A stretch of 64,000 bases of DNA from Seonamhaeicola sp. ML3. GTDB lineage: Bacteria > Bacteroidota > Bacteroidia > Flavobacteriales > Flavobacteriaceae. Under the pieces are notes generated by a model, which made no database searches, was not told where the DNA came from, and saw only the letters and a list, made by a program, of their open reading frames with translations. The stretch is taken from contig NZ_CP096884.1 in assembly GCF_023273855.1 (NCBI RefSeq), positions 3,162,001-3,226,000 on the forward strand. The letters are read 5' to 3'. The first letter of the stretch is position 1. Every line of letters starts with the position of its first letter. The position numbers and the translations under genes were made by a program. Below, in pieces: positions 8,912 to 18,346 of this stretch.

Positions 8912-8939
8912 CCTCCCCTTTGGGGAGGCCAGGTGGGGG
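8912..8939 (-). repeat. Palindromic intergenic repeat, right (inverted) copy
   Basis: On the minus strand it reads CCCCCACCTGG followed by the same 17-bp palindrome as the left copy (8912-8928 here). It ends 1 nt before the aroQ stop codon. Left and right copies together bracket the terminator. Confidence 0.7.
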
Positions 8940-8940
8940 C

Positions 8941-9357
8941 TTACAAAAAGCTTTCCAAGGCCAATTCATAACTCTGTAATCCAAAACCAAGAATAACACC
9001 TTTTGCATTAGGAGAAATGTAAGATTGATGTCTAAACTCTTCCCTTCCAAAAGTGTTAGAAATATGGACTTCAACAACGGGTGTTTCAATTCCTTTAATG
9101 GCATCACCTATACCAATAGAAGTATGTGTGTATGCACCTGCATTTAAAATAATCCCATCAAAATTAAAACCAACTTCATGAAGTTTATCTATAAGTTCCC
9201 CTTCTATATTGGACTGAAAATAATCAAAAGTCACCTCAGCATACTTTTCCTTTATCTCGTCTAAAAATTCAGTAAACGTTAAACTACCATAAATATTTGG
9301 CTCTCGTTTTCCCAATAAATTTAAATTAGGTCCGTTAATGATGGCTATTTTTTTCAT
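8941..9357 (-). CDS. aroQ: 3-dehydroquinate dehydratase, type II
   Basis: This 138-residue dodecameric-type enzyme of the shikimate pathway converts 3-dehydroquinate to 3-dehydroshikimate. The N-terminus NGPNLNLLGKREPNIYG holds the catalytic Tyr23 and the flexible-loop Arg18. NAGAYTHTS and VEVHISN (with the catalytic His) follow in the correct order. The length is slightly short of the usual 140-150 but complete. It is divergent from xerD, an arrangement common in Flavobacteriia. Confidence 0.95.
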   Translation of the reverse strand: MKKIAIINGPNLNLLGKREPNIYGSLTFTEFLDEIKEKYAEVTFDYFQSNIEGELIDKLHEVGFNFDGIILNAGAYTHTSIGIGDAIKGIETPVVEVHISNTFGREEFRHQSYISPNAKGVILGFGLQSYELALESFL

Positions 9358-9444
9358 GTGATAAATATATCTAAATTTTGGGCATAAAAAAAGGAAGCCG
9401 TTATGCTAACTTTATAAAATAAATAGTTACTACCTTTACTTATT

Positions 9445-10341
9445 ATGAAATGGGAACATGCCATAAAAGACTATAAACTATTCCTTAAGATAGAACGAGG
9501 GTTATCCATAAACTCTATTGATAACTACTCAAGAGATGTTAGGAAATTGGTCCATTATCTAGATACAAATGATATTGACAGCACTCCTATTTCAATTTCA
9601 GCAGACATTATTAAACAATTTATCTACGAAATTGCTAAAAATGTTAATGAGCGGTCTCAAGCAAGAATTATTTCTGGGCTAAGAAGTTTTTTTGATTATT
9701 TAATATTCGAGGATTACCGAAAAGAAAACCCACTTGAACTCATCGAATCTCCCAAAATAGGAAGAAAATTACCAGACACCTTATCTGAAGAAGAAATAGA
9801 CTCCATAATCAATGCTATAGACTTGAGTAAACCCGAGGGCGAACGAAATAGAGCTATGCTAGAAACTCTTTACGGTTGCGGACTTAGAGTTAGTGAACTT
9901 ATTAATCTTAAAATATCCGATTTATTTTTTGATGAAGGTTTTATAAAAGTTACAGGAAAGGGAGATAAAGAACGTTTTGTGCCTATTGTTGATACCACAA
10001 AAAAATATATTAATATTTACCTTAATGAAATTAGGGTACATATTGGAGTTAAACCTGGTTTTGAGGATACGCTTTTTTTAAACAGACGGGGTAAACAGCT
10101 TACAAGGGTTATGGTCTTTACAATTGTAAAGCAACTTGTTGAAAAAATAGGTCTTAAAAAGAAAATTTCCCCACATACTTTTAGACACTCTTTCGCTACA
10201 CACCTACTTCAAAACAACGCAGATTTGCGTTCTATACAGCTCATGTTAGGCCATGAAAGTATTACCACTACCGAAATATATGTGCATGTGGACCAAACCC
10301 ATTTAGCTAGAGTTGTAGAAAAATATCACCCTAGAAAATAA
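9445..10341 (+). CDS. xerD: Site-specific tyrosine recombinase XerD
   Basis: The protein has 298 residues. A SAM-like core-binding domain spans about residues 1-95 and the catalytic domain about 108-290. All six tyrosine-recombinase residues are seen: Arg148 (GLRVSEL), Lys172, His244 and Arg247 (SPHTFRHSFATHLL), His270 (LGHESITTT) and nucleophile Tyr279. This matches the chromosome-dimer-resolution recombinase XerD rather than a phage integrase: length, the RxxSE block and the aroQ neighbour are all housekeeping-like. A weak -7-like TACCTTTA lies at 9431-9438. Confidence 0.93.
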   Translation: MKWEHAIKDYKLFLKIERGLSINSIDNYSRDVRKLVHYLDTNDIDSTPISISADIIKQFIYEIAKNVNERSQARIISGLRSFFDYLIFEDYRKENPLELIESPKIGRKLPDTLSEEEIDSIINAIDLSKPEGERNRAMLETLYGCGLRVSELINLKISDLFFDEGFIKVTGKGDKERFVPIVDTTKKYINIYLNEIRVHIGVKPGFEDTLFLNRRGKQLTRVMVFTIVKQLVEKIGLKKKISPHTFRHSFATHLLQNNADLRSIQLMLGHESITTTEIYVHVDQTHLARVVEKYHPRK

Positions 10342-10365
10342 AAAAGCCCAGAACGTACTGGGCTT
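10338..10365 (-). terminator. Intrinsic terminator of rny
   Basis: AAGCCCAG (10344-10351) pairs with CTGGGCTT (10358-10365) across 6 nt. On the minus strand the stem is followed by a T-run, so it best serves rny; it lies immediately after the xerD stop. Confidence 0.8.
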
Positions 10366-10403
10366 AAATTATAGATTCCTGCTTATGCAGAAATAACTAA
10401 GTA

Positions 10404-11978
10404 TTATTTAGCGATATTAACCGCTCTGGTTTCTCGTATAACTGTAACTTTAACCTGACCAGGATATGTCATGTCTGTTTGTATTTTTTGTGAAATATTG
10501 AATGACAAATCAGCTGCTTTATCATCGTTTACTTTTTCACTTTCAACAATAACACGTAACTCTCTACCCGCCTGAATCGCATAAGCTTTCTTTACACCTG
10601 TAAAACCAAAAGCGATATCTTCTAGGTCTTTTAAACGTTGAATATAACTGTCGAGTACTTGGCGACGTGCACCAGGACGAGCTCCAGATATAGCATCACA
10701 AACCTGAATAATTGGTGCTAGTAATGATTTCATTTCAATTTCATCATGGTGAGCTCCAATGGCATTACAAACATCGCGTTTCTCACCATACTTTTCTGCC
10801 CATTGCATACCTAAAATAGCATGTGGTGTTTCCATGTCTACCTCTGCATCTGGTACTTTTCCGATATCGTGTAATAAACCAGCTCTCTTGGCAAGTTTTG
10901 GGTTTAGCCCTAATTCTGCTGCCATAACCCCACAAAGTTTAGCGACTTCACGAGAATGCTGTAACAAATTCTGTCCGTAAGAAGAACGGTATTTCATTCG
11001 GCCTACCATTTTAATCAACTCAGGATTCAAGTTGTGAATACCCAAATCTATAACTGTACGTTTACCTACTTCTATAATTTCTTGGTCTATTTGCTTTTTG
11101 GTCTTCTTTACAACTTCTTCAATGCGCGCAGGATGAATCCTTCCATCAGTTACTAATTTATGTAAAGATAAACGGGCAATTTCCCTTCTTACAGAATCGA
11201 AACAAGACAGAATGATAGCTTCAGGAGTATCATCTACAATAATCTCAACTCCTGTTGCAGCTTCTATAGCACGAATATTTCTACCTTCACGCCCAATAAT
11301 ACGTCCTTTAACATCATCAGATTCAATGTTAAATACAGAAACACAATTGTCTACTGCTTCTTCGGTCCCAATACGCTGAATGGTGTTTATAATGACTTTT
11401 TTAGCCTCTTGCTCTGCAGTAAGTTTAGCTTCTTCAAGAGAACTTTGTATAAATGCCATGGCATCATTTTTGGCCTCCCCTTTTAAAGATTCCACCAACT
11501 GTTCTTTAGCTTCTTCGGCAGATAAACTAGAAATGACCTCTAGCTGTTGTACTTGACTTTTATGAAGTTTATCTAGTTCTTCCTGTTTTTTATCAAGAAC
11601 ATCAAGTCTATGATTGTAATCTTTTATTTTATCATCTAGGCTCTGATTTAACTTTTTGTTTTTGGAAAGCTCACTAGAGACTTGAGATTCTTTATCTCTT
11701 GTTCTCTTTTCAGCCTCGGCCATTTTTTTGTCCCTAGACAGTATTACTTTTTCATGTTCGGCTTTAAGTTCAATAAACTTTTCCTTAGCCTGAAGAATCT
11801 TATCTTTTTTTATCGTTTCTCCCTCACTTTTAGCTTCTTTTAAAACTAGAGAGGCATTCTTTTTTGCTTCTTTAATTATTTTAGAAGCCTTACTCTTCTC
11901 GAGTGATTTGGCAATGACAAAACCTATCAATAGGCCTACAACTGCCGCTCCAATAATTAATATAATTGGGTTATCCAT
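10404..11978 (-). CDS. rny: Ribonuclease Y
   Basis: This 524-residue protein is a membrane-anchored endoribonuclease that initiates mRNA decay. The domain order is classic: one N-terminal membrane helix (about residues 4-24), a long lysine/glutamate-rich coiled coil (about 30-190), a KH domain with [15 protein letters not shown], and an HD domain with HSREVA and [10 protein letters not shown]. Full length compared with the family (about 520). It is the last gene downstream of zapA and the 6S RNA on the same strand. Confidence 0.96.
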   Translation of the reverse strand: MDNPIILIIGAAVVGLLIGFVIAKSLEKSKASKIIKEAKKNASLVLKEAKSEGETIKKDKILQAKEKFIELKAEHEKVILSRDKKMAEAEKRTRDKESQVSSELSKNKKLNQSLDDKIKDYNHRLDVLDKKQEELDKLHKSQVQQLEVISSLSAEEAKEQLVESLKGEAKNDAMAFIQSSLEEAKLTAEQEAKKVIINTIQRIGTEEAVDNCVSVFNIESDDVKGRIIGREGRNIRAIEAATGVEIIVDDTPEAIILSCFDSVRREIARLSLHKLVTDGRIHPARIEEVVKKTKKQIDQEIIEVGKRTVIDLGIHNLNPELIKMVGRMKYRSSYGQNLLQHSREVAKLCGVMAAELGLNPKLAKRAGLLHDIGKVPDAEVDMETPHAILGMQWAEKYGEKRDVCNAIGAHHDEIEMKSLLAPIIQVCDAISGARPGARRQVLDSYIQRLKDLEDIAFGFTGVKKAYAIQAGRELRVIVESEKVNDDKAADLSFNISQKIQTDMTYPGQVKVTVIRETRAVNIAK

Positions 11979-12004
11979 CTTTCATTTAGTTGATTTATAA
12001 ATAT

Positions 12005-12178
12005 AAAAAAAGCCTACACCGGTATAAAGTTTTGTATAAACTCCTTAAAAACAAGTTTAGGGCTAACAAGCTGATCAAGGATCCTCTAACTAGGAGGCCT
12101 GCTTTTACAACTTAAACTCACCCTTTTTAAAGAATTAACGTTGAGTTTATCAAAAAAAATAACCAATGTAGGCAGTAA
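12005..12178 (-). ncRNA. ssrS: 6S RNA
   Basis: The zapA-rny gap is structured on the minus strand. The terminal stem is GCCTACATTGG (12173-12163) with CCGGTGTAGGC (12022-12012). A second stem is ATAAACTC (12150-12143) with GAGTTTAT (12043-12036). The middle is an open region, and the apical arm carries GAGTTTA/TAAACTT and a CCTC/GAGG tip hairpin around 12083-12097. A T-run follows the 3' end. A long rod with a central bubble that mimics an open promoter is the 6S architecture, and zapA is its usual neighbour. Exact ends are estimates. Confidence 0.82.
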
Positions 12179-12200
12179 CTTTTATTATTTTAAAGAACGC

Positions 12201-12494
12201 TTAAGAATTTAAGTGTGAGTGTAATATCTCATTTAATTCTTTGAGTTTTACTTCTACGTGTTCGTTTACGTTAGCTTTATCTATAGATTTTTGTTCTACT
12301 TGAGAAGCGAACTGCAAGGCACACATAGCCAACACATCTTGTTTATCTCTTACAGAGTAACTTTGCTCAAACTGTTTTATCATATAGTCAATGTTCTTGG
12401 CAGCTTTACGTAAGCCTTCTTCTTGACTTGCCTCTATAGTTAAAGGATAAACCCTATTGGCTATAGATAGCTTTATTTTAAGCTTTTCTGACAT
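12201..12494 (-). CDS. zapA: Cell division protein ZapA
   Basis: This 97-residue protein has the ZapA layout: a short N-terminal globular part (KIKLSIANRVYPLTIEASQEEGLRKAAKNID) followed by a long helix suited to antiparallel coiled-coil tetramers. ZapA bundles FtsZ filaments at the division site. It follows a small coiled-coil gene by 15 nt, and a 6S RNA locus follows it, as in many bacteria. Confidence 0.9.
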   Translation of the reverse strand: MSEKLKIKLSIANRVYPLTIEASQEEGLRKAAKNIDYMIKQFEQSYSVRDKQDVLAMCALQFASQVEQKSIDKANVNEHVEVKLKELNEILHSHLNS

Positions 12495-12509
12495 TGAACC
12501 TTAATAACA

Positions 12510-12800
12510 TTAATCTGAAAGCTGAGCTATACAGTAATCTATCTCTCTAATTAATGCGTTTATTTTGAGCTTAGTTTCTCTTTTATTATCGTCACTACCA
12601 AGTATGGAATTTGCTATTTTGAGCGCTTCATATTTTTCTTCCCAGTGTCTCAATTGCTGATTTTGGTCTTGAATCTTTTCCTTTGAAGCTTTTAATTCTT
12701 TGTTGAGATTTAAGTTAGCTTGTTTATAAAACTCTAATTTGTGTAATACTTTGCTAATTTTATTCTCTAGAGAATCTACAATATCTTCAATACTACTCAT
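12510..12800 (-). CDS. Small coiled-coil protein upstream of zapA (ZapB-like role possible)
   Basis: This 96-residue protein is almost entirely heptad-patterned helix from about residue 5 to 65 (LENKISKVLHKLEFYKQANL...), followed by a short helix. It has no signal or membrane segment. It lies 15 nt upstream of zapA and is surely co-transcribed. Flavobacteria commonly carry such a gene here. Partnership with ZapA at the divisome is inferred from position only; no family motif was recognised. Confidence 0.75.
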   Translation of the reverse strand: MSSIEDIVDSLENKISKVLHKLEFYKQANLNLNKELKASKEKIQDQNQQLRHWEEKYEALKIANSILGSDDNKRETKLKINALIREIDYCIAQLSD

Positions 12801-12929
12801 TTACCAAATCCAATACTTACCTAGCAAAGTTAACATACCTAACCCTAAATTACAATTGTTTTATGATAAATTTTAAAACACACTCAATATCACCTTTTTA
12901 AAAACAATGGCTTGATTTTTGTCTCATGC

Positions 12930-12960
12930 TTTGCATATTCATATCAAATTAATATTTTAG
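12930..12960 (+). promoter_or_regulatory. Candidate promoter of the M23/TonB receptor/protease operon
   Basis: TTTG (12930-12933) and TATTTTAG (12953-12960, one mismatch to TAnnTTTG) are separated by 19 nt, the spacing expected for the Bacteroidota housekeeping sigma factor. It lies 16 nt before the M23 gene. Confidence 0.5.
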
Positions 12961-12975
12961 CCATAACACTTACTT

Positions 12976-14664
12976 ATGAGATTATTTCTGGTTTTATTTT
13001 TCCTCTGTCCACTCTTGTCGAATACCCAAAATAATTATCCTCAAGACTATTTTAGGAGCCCTTTAGACATCCCTCTTATTCTTTCGGGAACTTTTGCAGA
13101 GCTACGATCTAATCATTTTCATTCTGGAATAGACTTAAAAACACAACAACGTGTAGGCCTTAATGTGAAAGCCTGTGCTGATGGATTTGTAAGTAGAATT
13201 AAAATTTCCAACTATGGTTACGGCAAAGCTATTTATGTAACCCATCCTAACGGTTACACTACTGTTTATGCGCATTTACAAAAATTTGAACCTGAAATTG
13301 AAGCCTATATAAAACAACAGCAATACAAAAAAGAGTCTTATGAAATAGAGTTGTTTCCAAGTGCAGATACTCTACCCATAAAAAAAGGACAACTTATTGC
13401 TTACTCCGGTAATTCTGGAGGTTCTGGTGGCCCTCACTTACACTTCGAAATTCGGGACAACGCACAGCGCCCTGTTAATCCTATGCTTTTTGGCATAGAC
13501 ATAGCAGACACCAAAAAACCTTTTGTAAAATCGCTATATGCGTACCCGCTAGATAACAATACCTTCGTAAACAATTCCAACGAGAAACAAAAACTAAGAT
13601 TAATTCCCATTGAAGGAGGAAATTATGTGGTAGAAAGCATCAAAGCCATAGGGAACATAGGTTTTGGAATTGAAACCAATGATAGACAAAATTTAGCTTC
13701 AAACTCAAATGGCGTATACAATATACAATCTTTTGTGAATGGGAATAAAAACTTTGAACTGGACTTTAAGCGGTTTGCTTTCAGTGAAACGAAACATATT
13801 AATCAACTAATCGATTATGAACATTATGCTAAAAAAAAACAGCGTATACAGAAGTTATATCGCGTAAATAATCCGTTGAGTATATACAAATCTGTATTAG
13901 ATGAAGGTGTAGTTTCTATAAAAGATAGTGCCTATGTAGTTTATAAAATAAGAATCACAGATTTTAAGGACAATGAAACTTGGGTTACCCTAAACGTAAA
14001 GGGAACTAAAAAGGCCGTTGCTAAAGCCAAACAACCAAAAACAACGCCATATTATATAAATGTTAACCAAGACATAAACCTTAAAAAAGACAATGTAACT
14101 GTAGATTTTTATAAAGATACTTTCTATGAAGATTTTTACCTCAATTTTGAGGTTAGTAATGATACGCTTACTTTACACAAAGATGTAAAAGCAGCTAAAA
14201 AAAGTTTTAACATTAGTTACGACATTAGTAAATACAATGCTAAAGACAAAAGTAGTCTCTACATTGCTCGCCTTCTAGGGTATAACAAGTATCCTTCTTA
14301 CACATCCACAAAACGAGAGGGTGATTTGTTAAAAGCCCGAACTAAAACACTAGGAACATTTGCCCTAGCATTGGATACCATCAATCCAACCATAAAACCT
14401 GTTAACTTTAAAAATGGGCAATGGCTAAGTAAGTATCGTTACTTAAAAATAAAAATCGACGATAAAGAATCTGGAGTTTCAAAATATAGAGCTACCATTA
14501 ATGGGAAGTGGATTCTGATGGAACGTAACAACTATACAGATAATACCATAACCTTCGATTTTAACGATGGCATCGTAACCGATACCAAGAACATTTTAAA
14601 AGTAATTGTTACCGATAATGTTGGAAATAATTCTACTTTTGAAGCGTTGTTTTACAGAAAATAA
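12976..14664 (+). CDS. Secreted M23 (LytM) family metallopeptidase
   Basis: This 562-residue protein has a signal peptide at about residues 1-17. The LytM domain lies at about residues 35-175, with zinc ligands His49 and Asp53 (HSGIDL) and the HxH of GGPHLHFEIRD, so the metal site looks intact. The remaining 380 residues are beta-rich and include an Ig-like C-terminal part (DKESGVSKYRATINGKW). M23 enzymes cleave peptidoglycan cross-links or regulate amidases. It heads a tightly spaced operon (13 nt to the next gene). Confidence 0.88.
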   Translation: MRLFLVLFFLCPLLSNTQNNYPQDYFRSPLDIPLILSGTFAELRSNHFHSGIDLKTQQRVGLNVKACADGFVSRIKISNYGYGKAIYVTHPNGYTTVYAHLQKFEPEIEAYIKQQQYKKESYEIELFPSADTLPIKKGQLIAYSGNSGGSGGPHLHFEIRDNAQRPVNPMLFGIDIADTKKPFVKSLYAYPLDNNTFVNNSNEKQKLRLIPIEGGNYVVESIKAIGNIGFGIETNDRQNLASNSNGVYNIQSFVNGNKNFELDFKRFAFSETKHINQLIDYEHYAKKKQRIQKLYRVNNPLSIYKSVLDEGVVSIKDSAYVVYKIRITDFKDNETWVTLNVKGTKKAVAKAKQPKTTPYYINVNQDINLKKDNVTVDFYKDTFYEDFYLNFEVSNDTLTLHKDVKAAKKSFNISYDISKYNAKDKSSLYIARLLGYNKYPSYTSTKREGDLLKARTKTLGTFALALDTINPTIKPVNFKNGQWLSKYRYLKIKIDDKESGVSKYRATINGKWILMERNNYTDNTITFDFNDGIVTDTKNILKVIVTDNVGNNSTFEALFYRK

Positions 14665-14677
14665 ACACTAACGGCCT

Positions 14678-17140
14678 TTGAAACCTAAATTTCTACTTTC
14701 TCTAACGCTATTTTTCTCGATAATTAGCACTTGTTTATCACAAACAGCAACCATAAGAGGTGTTATATTAAATGAAAACATACAACCTATTGAAGGTGTA
14801 AATATTACAGCAGATAAGTTAGGGACTCAAACTAACAGTAACGGTTTCTACGTTTTGGAAATTCCTTCTAACAGCGATGTAAAAATAGAGTTTACACACA
14901 TATCGTTCAAAAAAGTATCCAGTGTATTTAATTTAAAAAACGGTGAAGAATTAGAGTTTAATCCAGTAATGAAATCTGAAATTGAACAAATCTCCACAGT
15001 AATAATTAATACAAAAAGAAGAAAAGAAGTTGAAGGAATCATTACGCTTCAACCAGAGGTTATTAGAAAGATTCCCGGAGCACAACCAGGTGTAGAAAAC
15101 TTATTAAACACTCTTCCTGGTGTTAATATTAGTAATGAACTTAGTACCCAATATTCTGTTAGAGGTGGTAATTTCGATGAAAATTTAGTTTATGTAAACG
15201 ATATTGAGGTTTACAGACCATTTCTAATTCGTTCGGGGCAGCAAGAGGGACTAAGTTTCGTAAATACCAATCTTGTTCAGAATGTAGAATTTTCAGCAGG
15301 AGGATTTCAAGCTAAATATGGGGATAAATTATCTTCTGTTCTCGATATTACTTACAAAACACCCTACCAATTTGAGGTGAATGCAGATTTAAGCCTATTG
15401 GGAGCAAGTGTTTCTTATGAAAATATTAGTGCAGATTCTAAATTTACGAGTATCATAGGTGCTCGATATCGCGACAATAGCTTACTTGTAAATGCTAGGG
15501 AAACAGAAACTAATTTCAATCCAATTTTTGCAGACTTACAAGCCTATCTTACCTATAAATTCACAAACAAGTTCCACTTAAGTTTTCTTGGAAACGCCTC
15601 TTTGAACAAATATAATTTTGAACCGGAAACCCGACAGACAAACTTTGGTACCCTAAGCGACCCTGTTGCGCTATTAGTGTTTTATCAGGGGCAAGAAAAA
15701 GACCAGTATCAAACTTACTTTGGAGCTTTAAAAGGCACCTACTTTGCCAATGATGATTTAACCCTGAAATTAATTGCTTCTACTTACTACACTTCAGAAG
15801 AAGAGTATTTCGATATTTTGGCGCAGTACAGATTGGGTCAAGTAAATACTAATATTGGTGATGAAAATGTTGGCGAGGTAGAGTTTAGTGAAGGAATTGG
15901 TAGCCAACTCAACCATGGTAGAAACGATTTAGATGCCTTAATAACAAACATAGAACACAAGGGAGATTTTAAAATTGATGATAATAGAATTGAGTGGTCT
16001 GTTAAGTATACTAACGAAGATATAAGAGACCGCTTAGTAGAATGGGAAGTTATAGATTCTGCTGGATTTTCAATAAGACCACCAAGAACAACTCCGGTAA
16101 ACGAGCAACCTTATATTCCGTATAGCGGACCGATAGAACCTTTTCAAAATGTAAGAGCCACAAACAACACTCAAATAAATAGATTACAGGCCTATGCACA
16201 ATGGAGTAAACGTTCCACTCTAGGCCAGAGTGAAGTCTGGTATAATGCTGGTGTTCGTGTTCACAACTGGTCTGTAAAAGGTGATGGCATTAGTTCTTCC
16301 AATCAGACTGTTTTTAGCCCAAGGGGGCAATTCACCATAAAACCAAAATGGAAAAAGGATATGTTGTTTAGGGCTGCAGCTGGTTTGTACTATCAGCCAC
16401 CGTTCTACAGAGAACTGCGAGATGCCACCGGTACTGTTAGGCCAAATGTAAAAGCACAACAATCTGTTCACATTGTATTGGGTAATGACTATAGTTTTAA
16501 GATGTGGAATAGACCGTTTAAACTCACTTCCGAAGTTTATTATAAGAACTTGTCTTACGTAAACCCTTATACCATCGAAAATGTTCGTATTAGATACAGA
16601 GCCAATAATAGTGCTACGGCTTTTGCCTACGGATTAGATATGCGACTCAACGGAGAGTTTGTTCCTGGTACCGAATCTTGGTTTAGTTTCGGGTACCTTA
16701 AAACCGAGGAAAATATTAACAATAGAGGGTTTATACCAAGACCAACAGACCAACGTTTAAAGTTTGCTGCTTTATTTCAGGATTACGTACCTAACGTACC
16801 CAATTTAAAAATGTATTTAAATTTAGTCTATAACACTGGAGTTCCTGGTGGTTCACCAAGTTATGCAGACCCTTACGTTTTTCAAAGTAGATTACCCGAT
16901 TATAAACGTGCAGATTTTGGACTTCAATTGGTATTAGTTGATGACGATAGACAGTTTAAGCGTGGTTGGAAAAAACCATTCAAAGAGCTTACATTAGGTC
17001 TTGAGATATTCAATATTTTTGATGTTCAGAACTCTATCACCAACACTTGGGTACGAGATGTTGCCAGTAAAAGACAATTTGCTATTCCTAATTTTTTAAC
17101 ACCAAGGGTGTTTAATGTACGAACAACAATGAGGTTTTAA
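14678..17140 (+). CDS. TonB-dependent outer-membrane receptor with carboxypeptidase-like domain
   Basis: This 820-residue protein has a signal peptide (1-21), a carboxypeptidase-regulatory-like beta domain at about 22-100 (GVILNENIQPIEGVNI), a plug at about 125-230 (RRKEVEG..., SVRGGNFDENLVYVND), and a 22-strand barrel ending in TMRF with a terminal aromatic. No SusD partner is present, so it is not a polysaccharide-utilisation SusC. The substrate is unknown. It sits between a peptidoglycan-peptidase-like gene and an aspartyl protease gene with gaps of 13 and 14 nt. Confidence 0.9.
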   Translation: MKPKFLLSLTLFFSIISTCLSQTATIRGVILNENIQPIEGVNITADKLGTQTNSNGFYVLEIPSNSDVKIEFTHISFKKVSSVFNLKNGEELEFNPVMKSEIEQISTVIINTKRRKEVEGIITLQPEVIRKIPGAQPGVENLLNTLPGVNISNELSTQYSVRGGNFDENLVYVNDIEVYRPFLIRSGQQEGLSFVNTNLVQNVEFSAGGFQAKYGDKLSSVLDITYKTPYQFEVNADLSLLGASVSYENISADSKFTSIIGARYRDNSLLVNARETETNFNPIFADLQAYLTYKFTNKFHLSFLGNASLNKYNFEPETRQTNFGTLSDPVALLVFYQGQEKDQYQTYFGALKGTYFANDDLTLKLIASTYYTSEEEYFDILAQYRLGQVNTNIGDENVGEVEFSEGIGSQLNHGRNDLDALITNIEHKGDFKIDDNRIEWSVKYTNEDIRDRLVEWEVIDSAGFSIRPPRTTPVNEQPYIPYSGPIEPFQNVRATNNTQINRLQAYAQWSKRSTLGQSEVWYNAGVRVHNWSVKGDGISSSNQTVFSPRGQFTIKPKWKKDMLFRAAAGLYYQPPFYRELRDATGTVRPNVKAQQSVHIVLGNDYSFKMWNRPFKLTSEVYYKNLSYVNPYTIENVRIRYRANNSATAFAYGLDMRLNGEFVPGTESWFSFGYLKTEENINNRGFIPRPTDQRLKFAALFQDYVPNVPNLKMYLNLVYNTGVPGGSPSYADPYVFQSRLPDYKRADFGLQLVLVDDDRQFKRGWKKPFKELTLGLEIFNIFDVQNSITNTWVRDVASKRQFAIPNFLTPRVFNVRTTMRF

Positions 17141-17154
17141 TAATTAGATGTATC

Positions 17155-18345
17155 ATGAAGAAACTTGTAATAACGATATGTTTTATATTATGCTTTACAG
17201 GTTTATCTAATGCTCAAAAAACTCAATTCAAAACAGGTAAACCCTCAACGAGAAATTATTATACTCAAGTTACTTACGAGGATGTAAGAGGGAAAATGAT
17301 AATTCCAGTTTCTATCGATGGTGAAAATTATCGTTTTCTTTTTGATACCGGGGCTCCAAATATATTGTCCAAAGCCTTATGGGATAAAATTGGTTCCAAG
17401 AAAGTAAAAAACCTTTCCGTTTCTGATGCCAATCAAAAGAAACAAAAAATGAAACTGGCAGTCATCCCAGAACTTAAGATTGGTAATATAACATTCAAAA
17501 ATACCAGCGCTTTGATTTTTGAAGGCAAGAATAATCTCGTTTTTGAATGCTATAAAATTGATGGTTTCATTGGAAGCAATATTTTAAGAAAGTCAATAGT
17601 TCAAATTCGTTCTAAAGAACAATTGCTTATTCTAACCAATATGCAGAATAGGTTAAATCTAGGTCAAAATAAACCTTCAGAATTAATGCTTAGAGGAAAC
17701 CAAAGTAGTCCGTATATAAAAATCAAACTTAAGGGTGAGGATATTGGTACTGAAAATTTATTGTTCGATACAGGAGCTAGCGGATTTTACGATTTAAGTA
17801 AGCAGAACTACAAAATTTTAAATACTAAGAAAATTACAACCCTATTATCTAAGGCTAGTGGTTCTTCAAGTATTGGCATGTTTGGCATGGCAGATAAAAG
17901 TGAACAATATAGGCTACTAATCCCAGAAATAACCATAAACAATCATGTCTTTAAAAATGTTATAACAGTAACGGGAAACGATAATAGTTCTAGAATTGGT
18001 TCTGATATTTTAGATTTCGGTATACCAACCTTGAATTTTATCACAAAAGAATTTTACTTTGAAACTTATAACTCTGAAAACGATTTAAACGAAAGGCTAT
18101 TCGGGTTTGATCCAACCGTAGAAAACAACAAATTGGTGGTTGGATTTGTTTGGGATGAAAACCTGAAGAAAAAAATATCTTTTGGAGATGAAATCATAGA
18201 AATAAACGATACTAATTTAGAAAACACCGTCGTTTGCGATTTCATAACCAAAACTTCTGTTTTTAGGGAAAAAGACACTATAAATATGACAGTTAGAACA
18301 AAAAAAGGGAAAAAAATTCCTCTAATCTTACACAGAAAACAATAG
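17155..18345 (+). CDS. Secreted retropepsin-like aspartyl protease with PDZ domain
   Basis: This 396-residue protein has a signal peptide (1-20). Two aspartyl-protease half-sites are present: FLFDTGAPN at about residues 61-69 and LLFDTGASG at about 201-209, so both catalytic Asp-Thr-Gly motifs lie in one chain. The last 75 residues (LFGFDPTVENNKLVVGFVW... FGDEIIEIND) form a PDZ-like fold. The protein is probably periplasmic. As third gene of the M23/TonB-receptor operon it could process envelope proteins; that is inference. Confidence 0.85.
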   Translation: MKKLVITICFILCFTGLSNAQKTQFKTGKPSTRNYYTQVTYEDVRGKMIIPVSIDGENYRFLFDTGAPNILSKALWDKIGSKKVKNLSVSDANQKKQKMKLAVIPELKIGNITFKNTSALIFEGKNNLVFECYKIDGFIGSNILRKSIVQIRSKEQLLILTNMQNRLNLGQNKPSELMLRGNQSSPYIKIKLKGEDIGTENLLFDTGASGFYDLSKQNYKILNTKKITTLLSKASGSSSIGMFGMADKSEQYRLLIPEITINNHVFKNVITVTGNDNSSRIGSDILDFGIPTLNFITKEFYFETYNSENDLNERLFGFDPTVENNKLVVGFVWDENLKKKISFGDEIIEINDTNLENTVVCDFITKTSVFREKDTINMTVRTKKGKKIPLILHRKQ

Positions 18346-18346
18346 A

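Noticed and set aside
8859-9107. 82-codon frame overlapping the terminator, repeat and aroQ
   Set aside because: Runs through a palindromic repeat and an alternate frame of aroQ; not a gene.
9445-10341. Tyrosine recombinase as sign of an integrated element
   Set aside because: Length, motifs and the divergent aroQ neighbour fit housekeeping XerD; no att repeats, phage genes or tRNA lie nearby.
14678-17140. SusC-type receptor of a polysaccharide-utilisation locus
   Set aside because: No SusD, glycoside hydrolase or sulfatase gene is adjacent.
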